Shown here: in pieces, positions 30,761 through 35,253 of the stretch
Layout: each line of letters begins with the position of its first letter
Numbering within the stretch: position 1 is the first letter of the stretch
DNA from: CAYSJU01 sp964431495
GTDB taxonomy: Bacteria > Omnitrophota > Gorgyraeia > Tantalellales > Tantalellaceae
Length of the DNA stretch: 35,253 bases
NCBI GenBank assembly: GCA_964431495.1
Contig: CAYSJU010000020.1
Span: 1-35,253, forward strand
Direction: 5' to 3'
Notes under the pieces: model-generated
Told to the model about the DNA's origin: nothing
The model's database searches: none
What the model saw: only the letters and a program-made list of their open reading frames with translations
Program-made: the position numbers and the translations under genes

Positions 30761-31657
30761 ATGAAAGAGATAAAGATCGTTGAAGAGATAAGGAAACTGG
30801 CCGGCAAGCCCGGAAAGGGCATTATAGCGGGCATAGGCGATGACTGCGCGGTTTTGAAATATGCCGGGAATAAATATCTCTTGTGGGCCGCTGATATGCT
30901 GATACAGGGAACGCATTTTGATATAAAAAACGCGGGGTATGAAAAAATCGGACGGAAAGCTATAGCAGTGAATATCAGTGATATAGCTGCCATGGGAGGA
31001 ATTCCCAAATATGTTACGGTAAGCCTTGGGCTGCCGCCAAAAAGAAGTTTGAATACTGTCCGCGCTTTGTATCGAGGGATCGACAGGATCTGCAAAGAGT
31101 ACGGCATTGAGGTCATAGGCGGAGATGTGAACAGGTCTCTTAAACTTGTGATTGATGTCTCCATCATAGGGATCGTTGAAAAAAAACGGCTCCTCAGACG
31201 GAGCGGCGCGAACAAGGGGGACCTGATATTGGTGACAGGCCCGGTGAGGAACGGCAGGAAAGAGCACCTTGATTTTGTGCCGCGTTTAAAAGAGGCCCGT
31301 TTTCTTTCGGGCCGGTTCAGGATAACTTCAATGATAGATGTTTCGGACGGGATCGCGCCGGATATGGGAAGAATATGCGCTGAAAGCAGGACAGGCTGCA
31401 GGGTGTATGCTGATTCCATACCGCTTTCAAAAGGGCTTACGCTGGAGGATGCCCTGTATTTCGGAGAAAGTTTTGAACTCTTGTTCACAATGCCGGTCGT
31501 TGAAGCGAACAGGCTGTTTCGAAGCATGAGATCCGGCCGCGGGGACCTGAAATATTTTATAATAGGCGAAGTAACCGGTGAAAATACAGGGTTGCGGCTT
31601 ATCCAGAAAGAGGGCCGCTCAACCGCCTTGAAGATGAAAGCTTTCCGCCATTTCTGA
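30761..31657 (+). CDS. thiL: Thiamine-monophosphate kinase
   Basis: Phosphorylates thiamine monophosphate to thiamine diphosphate. The 298-residue start at 30761 is preferred over a TTG at 30743; ribosome binding is weak for both and the end of mtnA lies 4 bp upstream. It has GIGDDCAVL, AADMLIQGTHF, AVNISDIAAMGG, GGDVNRS and DVSDGIAPDMGRI, the ATP- and metal-binding signature of ThiL in the PurM-like fold. In B. subtilis thiL is followed by tsaE and tsaB, as here. It is full length with a slightly compact C-terminus. Confidence 0.95.
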   Translation: MKEIKIVEEIRKLAGKPGKGIIAGIGDDCAVLKYAGNKYLLWAADMLIQGTHFDIKNAGYEKIGRKAIAVNISDIAAMGGIPKYVTVSLGLPPKRSLNTVRALYRGIDRICKEYGIEVIGGDVNRSLKLVIDVSIIGIVEKKRLLRRSGANKGDLILVTGPVRNGRKEHLDFVPRLKEARFLSGRFRITSMIDVSDGIAPDMGRICAESRTGCRVYADSIPLSKGLTLEDALYFGESFELLFTMPVVEANRLFRSMRSGRGDLKYFIIGEVTGENTGLRLIQKEGRSTALKMKAFRHF

Positions 31658-31663
31658 AAAACC

Positions 31664-32125
31664 ATGGACATAAAGACTTTGACAGCATCTTCTCCAGAAG
31701 AAACGATCGATCTGGGCGCGAAGATCGCACGCAACTTGGATCGGGAGGATCTTATCGCACTGGAAGGCGAGCTCGGCGCTGGCAAGACAGTATTTGTCAA
31801 GGGTCTGGCCAAAGGGCTGGGCGTTGAAGATTATCTGTATGTGAACAGTCCTTCTTTTGTGATAATAAAAGAGTATCACGGGCGGGTAGACCTGTACCAC
31901 TTTGATGTGTACAGGCTGGATGAGGGAAGTTTTATTGAAACGCTTGATTACCAGCGTTATTTTTACGGCGACGGGATCACTGTTATCGAGTGGGCGGATA
32001 AGATAAAAGACGTCCTTCCCAATGAATACCTGGAGATCAAAATAACGCACGCGGGTCTTGAGAAGAGACATCTTGAGTTCAGGGGGCACGGACCGAAGTA
32101 TTCGCGGATAGTCGGGGAATTATGA
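31664..32125 (+). CDS. tsaE: tRNA t6A synthesis ATPase TsaE
   Basis: ATPase needed for N6-threonylcarbamoyladenosine formation on ANN-decoding tRNAs. It has 153 residues, with P-loop GELGAGKT, SPSFVIIKEYHGRVDLYHFDVYRL and VIEWADKI. It starts 6 bp after thiL and overlaps tsaB by 4 bp (ATGA), a sign of translational coupling. TsaB lies next to it; TsaC and TsaD are not in the window. Confidence 0.96.
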   Translation: MDIKTLTASSPEETIDLGAKIARNLDREDLIALEGELGAGKTVFVKGLAKGLGVEDYLYVNSPSFVIIKEYHGRVDLYHFDVYRLDEGSFIETLDYQRYFYGDGITVIEWADKIKDVLPNEYLEIKITHAGLEKRHLEFRGHGPKYSRIVGEL

Positions 32126-32802
32126 GGATTTTAGCGTTTGACACGTCAACTAAGTTTTTAAGCGTTGCCCTTCTTGAGGACGAGAGGAAAGTGTCTGAAT
32201 TTCACGAGGAGGCTGGAATACGCCACAGCGAGATATTGATCACCACAATAAAAAACATGCTGGAGGGATCAGGCTGGGAAGCAAAGGATATTGACCTTGT
32301 CTGTGTAGGCATAGGTCCCGGGTCTTTCACGGGACTCCGGATCGCGGTCGCTACGGCTAAGGGCCTGGCGGCAGTTTTGCGGAATAAAGTATCAGGCATT
32401 CCGACCATGGACGCTATGATCATGAACCTGCCGCCGAATAAAACCCTGATGGCCCCTCTTTTAGACGCGCGCAAGGCCAAGGTGTATTCCTGCATTTATG
32501 ACCGTTCCGGGGAAGAGCCGGAACGGATCACGGAGTATCTTTTGGTCACGATCGAAGAACTCTTGGACGGCCTCAAGCGGGAAACGATTTTTTTCGGCGA
32601 TGCCGTCATAAAGTATAAGGAAGTGCTGGATAAACATCCCCTGGCGAGGTATATTGATAATTGTGACTGGTATCCAAGGGCGGTTCAGATCGGGCGTATG
32701 GCCTTACGCCGCTTAGGGTCAGGCACTGATACACCAGAATCACTCGAACCGTTATATCTTCACGCGAAGGAATGTAACATCACGACAAAGAAGAAAAAAT
32801 GA
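32122..32802 (+). CDS. tsaB: tRNA t6A synthesis protein TsaB
   Basis: Non-catalytic scaffold that pairs with TsaD and TsaE in t6A synthesis. The 226-residue protein has the ASKHA-fold starts ILAFDTSTKFLSVALL, VCVGIGPGSFTGLRIAVATAKGLA and LLDARKAKVYSCIYD. Overlaps by 4 bp with tsaE upstream and with alr downstream. The rimI gene that often follows tsaB is absent and alr takes its place. Confidence 0.95.
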   Translation: MRILAFDTSTKFLSVALLEDERKVSEFHEEAGIRHSEILITTIKNMLEGSGWEAKDIDLVCVGIGPGSFTGLRIAVATAKGLAAVLRNKVSGIPTMDAMIMNLPPNKTLMAPLLDARKAKVYSCIYDRSGEEPERITEYLLVTIEELLDGLKRETIFFGDAVIKYKEVLDKHPLARYIDNCDWYPRAVQIGRMALRRLGSGTDTPESLEPLYLHAKECNITTKKKK

Positions 32803-33917
32803 TGGACAACTACAGGCCCACGTGGGCGGAAATAAACCTGGAGGCGGTCAGCTATAATCTTGATCAGATCCGGGATTTTCTGGAGAAAGACGTGGAGATC
32901 ATGCCGGTTGTGAAAGCTAACGCTTACGGCCACGGGATATGCGAGGTAAGCCGCGTTCTCGTCAAGAACGGCATCCGTTATTTGGGAGTTGCCACGGTTG
33001 ACGAAGCCTTAAAGCTGCGCAATGATAAGATAAAAACTTCTATTCTTGTCCTGGGTTCCGTTCTAGAAGATGAGGCAAAAGCAGCGGTGGATAACGATAT
33101 AACCCTTACCTTGTGCGACCACAGGCTTTTAAAGGATCTCACGAACATAGCGCAAAAAACAGGCAAAAGACCCAAAGTCCACGTGAAACTGGATACAGGG
33201 ATGGGCAGGATCGGCGTCTGGCATGAAGAGGCGTTTGATTTTATTCAGGAAGCATACGCTGATGAAAGAATCGAGATAGAAGGCGTGTACACCCATTTCT
33301 CTTCAGCGGGCCGTGACAGGATGTACACCACACTGCAGATAGGATTTTTCGAGAACATCCTTAAGAAGATGGAAGACAGCGGCATTGATGTGAGATACAA
33401 ACATGCCGCTAACAGCATTGCAGTTGTTGACTGGAAAGAATCACACATGAATCTTGTCAGGCCGGGGATCTTTCTTTACGGCATATATCCGAAAGAGAGT
33501 TTCCGGAGAATTTTAAAGTTAAAACCCGTCATGAATCTCAAGACCAGGATTGTGCATCTGAAACAGACGCCTTCAGGAAGATCAGTAAGTTACGGAAGGA
33601 CTTATATAACGCAGGATGAAACAAACCTCGCCACCATCCCGATCGGGTACGCGGATGGCTATGGAAGGATCCTGTCCAATAAGGCGGAAGCGCTTGTCAA
33701 CGGCAAGTTCGCCAGGATAGTCGGCATAGTGACCATGGACCAGACCATTCTTGATGTCGGTCATATTGAAGATGTGAAAGTCGGAGATGAAGTTGTTTTA
33801 ATAGGGGAGCAGGAGAATGCTGTGCTCCCTGTGGAAAAGATAGCCAAACTTGCCAGAACAATCCCTTACGAGATCGTAGCCGGTATAACAGACCGGGTCC
33901 CGCGAATCTATATATAA
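32799..33917 (+). CDS. alr: Alanine racemase
   Basis: Produces D-alanine for peptidoglycan. The 372-residue PLP enzyme has the Schiff-base Lys39 in VVKANAYGHG, DTGMGRIG, YTHFSSAG, RPGIFLYGIYP, and the second catalytic Tyr in SVSYGRTY. It ends in IPYEIVAGITDRVPRIYI-type sequence, full length. It overlaps tsaB by 4 bp (ATGA); a second ATG at 32802 is an alternative start. It is the last gene of the plus-strand series, and a terminator-like inverted repeat overlaps its stop codon. Confidence 0.97.
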   Translation: MMDNYRPTWAEINLEAVSYNLDQIRDFLEKDVEIMPVVKANAYGHGICEVSRVLVKNGIRYLGVATVDEALKLRNDKIKTSILVLGSVLEDEAKAAVDNDITLTLCDHRLLKDLTNIAQKTGKRPKVHVKLDTGMGRIGVWHEEAFDFIQEAYADERIEIEGVYTHFSSAGRDRMYTTLQIGFFENILKKMEDSGIDVRYKHAANSIAVVDWKESHMNLVRPGIFLYGIYPKESFRRILKLKPVMNLKTRIVHLKQTPSGRSVSYGRTYITQDETNLATIPIGYADGYGRILSNKAEALVNGKFARIVGIVTMDQTILDVGHIEDVKVGDEVVLIGEQENAVLPVEKIAKLARTIPYEIVAGITDRVPRIYI

Positions 33918-33974
33918 AAAGGGACAGCGACCTATTTTTCCAAAAAAGACAAAAATAGGTCGCTGTCCCTTTTT
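33916..33974 (+). terminator. 24-bp perfect inverted repeat with T tract after alr
   Basis: The arms 33916-33939 and 33951-33974 are exact reverse complements, 24 bp each, with an 11-nt loop. Each arm is bounded by A and T runs, so either strand ends in a T tract and it can terminate transcription from both sides. The core GGGACAGCGACCTA is a kind of palindrome I recall as recurring elsewhere in bacterial genomes, sometimes with transposases. It separates alr from the insertion sequence. Confidence 0.85.
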
Positions 33975-34179
33975 TATTCACGTCCACATAACCCCAATCA
34001 TTATAATGTGTTATTAATAGCAATATGCCATAATAGTTAAGACATAAAAGAGATAAAATAAATACTTTTAATAGTAAGGCAATATGTTATATTACAGTAT
34101 GTCCAATTACCCACAGGAGTAAACGATAAAAAAGACACTTCTACCGTAGCAAAAACAACGCATTTTTGCAAGAACCTAT
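33975..34179. other. AT-rich non-coding gap before the insertion sequence
   Basis: These 205 bases are much richer in A and T than the neighbouring genes and hold no convincing reading frame. The octamer GCAATATG occurs twice. I see no promoter or RNA gene. It includes the likely left end of the insertion sequence from about 34100. Confidence 0.5.
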
Positions 34180-35150
34180 TTAAAGATCTATTTCGATATA
34201 GTCTTCGCTTTCTTCGAGATCAAAGAACGCGTGTCCTGGGAACTTAAAGCCTCCTTCTTTGAGTTTGTAGCCCGAGTGCACTCTTTTCCAGTTATATTCA
34301 GTCATAAATTTTTTCAATTGGTGATTAAGTTCATCGATTGATCTAAAGGGTGTAGTTAATTTACACAGATAAAACTCCTGCCATATAGTCTGGTTGAGTC
34401 TCTCTGCATAACCGTTGGTCCAGGGATGAGCGACTTTGGTGACAGAATGGACGATAGCGTTGGTCATGAGATATTTAGTAAAAGAATGGTTAACAAGGTC
34501 ATTTTTATCGCTATGACGCGAGCTATAGAATTCAGTGCCGCGATCAGTTAAAACTCTTTTTATTTTACCTTCTGGAGTGTTTTTAAGGATATGGTTATTG
34601 ACGAAGTCAATGGAAGTATCGGCGGTTTTATCGNNNNNNNNNNCTTGCCGAGATTTTTGATATTGAGCCAGAAGGTATCTAAGCTGATCAACTCACCGGG
34701 AGAGTGAGATTCTATATGATTTTGTTTAGCAGCAATGCAGAGTTGTTCTTTTTTGGTTAATTCAGGTTTACCGTGGGAGTGAGCCCAGAGACGCCGTTTA
34801 CGTCTAGTATTCAGGTCTTCTTTTTTAAGATAAGACCAGACAGCTTTACCTGATATTTTTATAGGGAGCTTATCAGCTATTCTTTGAGGCCCGTGTGTAG
34901 GGGTCTGATAGACGTATTCACGAATTTGAGATTTTTGTTCATACCCTAGGGTATGAGGCATAAGAGGTTTCTTTCTGGGGTTTTCTTTTAGGCCATCCTC
35001 ACCATATTTAATAAATTTCTTCTTATATTTATAAAAAGAGGTTTTACTTATTCCGTATTTTTCTTGTACCTCTTCCCAGGTCAATCTTCGCCATTTCCAA
35101 TCTTCAAAAACCTGCTTTAACAGCCTAAAACCTATCTTTCTATTGTCCAT
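34180..35150 (-). CDS. IS481-family transposase, interrupted by an assembly gap
   Basis: Catalyses movement of the element. The start at 35150 (MDNRK) has AAGGTGG five bases upstream; a GTG at 35159 is possible. The N-terminal third is a helix-turn-helix domain (LTWEEVQEKYGISKTSFYKYKKKFI), followed by a second DNA-binding part. The rve integrase core begins with the first Asp in ISLDTFW just before the gap. Past the gap, LTDRGTEF gives the second Asp and NGYAERLNQT the third acidic residue, in one open frame from about 34633 to the stop at 34180. With exactly 10 N the two parts are out of frame. Family spacing suggests roughly 20 missing codons, so the gene may be intact in reality. Confidence 0.85.
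34634..34643. other. Assembly gap (10 N)
   Basis: Ten undetermined bases lie inside the transposase between the first and second catalytic aspartates. The surrounding reading frames join only if the true missing length is 2 more than a multiple of 3, so 10 is a placeholder. Confidence 0.95.
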
Positions 35151-35173
35151 AAACACCACCTTTTTAACATCAT

Positions 35174-35182
35174 ATTATACCA
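35174..35182 (-). promoter_or_regulatory. Candidate extended -10 promoter of the transposase
   Basis: On the minus strand TGGTATAAT (35182-35174) is an extended -10 element. A recognisable -35 hexamer is lacking. Transcription would begin about 17 bases before the transposase start codon at 35150. Confidence 0.4.
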
Positions 35183-35253
35183 ATACTTATAAATCCAGTT
35201 CGCGCTAGTGGGTAACAGGTAAAGTATGTTAGCATAAAAAAAGTAGGTATCGA

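Larger units (their letters stand above)
34100..35217 (-). mobile_element. IS481-like insertion sequence, about 1.1 kb
   Basis: A transposase gene on the minus strand is bounded by short inverted matches: TTACCCAC at 34107-34114 and its complement GTGGGTAA at 35208-35215, extending to 13 of 19 matches inward. These are candidate terminal repeats, and the outer ends are approximate. Its AT-richness differs from the host genes. No target-site duplication could be identified. The element contains an assembly gap and lies near the window edge, as is common for multi-copy elements in assemblies. Confidence 0.6.

Noticed and set aside
34467..34633. Two separate transposase fragments or a frameshifted pseudogene
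   Set aside because: The downstream frame is open from 34633 to the stop and carries the second and third catalytic residues. The break coincides with the N run, so it is an assembly artefact until shown otherwise.

Overview
The window is a dense block of bacterial housekeeping genes, 33 protein-coding genes in all, closed on the right by an insertion sequence next to an assembly gap. The protein set points to a diderm (outer-membrane) bacterium. It has a LolC/E-type lipoprotein exporter (lolE, lolD) and an MCE/Mla lipid transporter (mlaE, mlaF, mlaD) preceded by a possible AsmA/TamB-like protein. It also carries genes often thought of as Firmicute-like: mcsA, mcsB, clpC, spoVG, ricT and a YacL-type PIN/TRAM protein. 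This mixture, and the style of the intergenic repeats, suggest an uncultured PVC-type lineage such as Omnitrophota. That is inference from content; no rRNA or other decisive marker is present.

Layout. Positions 1-1786 (minus strand): spoVG, yraN and a comM/yifB gene cut by the window edge. Positions 1980-33917 (plus strand): one long co-directional series. It begins with a secreted protein of unknown function, then polX and ligA (DNA repair and ligation). A consensus sigma-70 promoter follows, then lysS, lolE, lolD, ilvE, mcsA, mcsB, clpC, the AsmA-like gene, mlaE, mlaF, mlaD, yacL-like, ispF, cysE, cysS, tmk, holB, ricT, metG, ogt, a tatD/radical-SAM fusion, a CPBP protease, mtnA, thiL, tsaE, tsaB and alr. 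A 24-bp perfect inverted repeat with a T tract ends the series. Positions about 34100-35220: an IS481-like element on the minus strand, interrupted by a run of 10 N.

How the genes work together. Several conserved blocks are joined: protein quality control by arginine phosphorylation (mcsA-mcsB-clpC), envelope biogenesis (lolE-lolD, the AsmA-like protein with mlaEFD), the B. subtilis-like series yacL-ispF-cysE-cysS, the replication/translation series tmk-holB-ricT-metG-tatD, and t6A/thiamine/cell-wall genes (thiL-tsaE-tsaB-alr). The order closely follows two origin-proximal neighbourhoods of Bacillus subtilis as I remember them, with envelope-transport modules placed between the shared genes.

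The most distinctive non-genic content is two families of short repeats in the small gaps between genes. One is a REP-like family of 9-10 bp-arm palindromes with a GATNNATC core, many with a CTAC foot (GTAG on the other strand). The other is a set of arrays with strict 7-bp periodicity, one of which lies inside the cysS reading frame. I found no CRISPR array, tRNA, rRNA, prophage or recognisable defence system. No gene-free stretch exceeds 300 bases.
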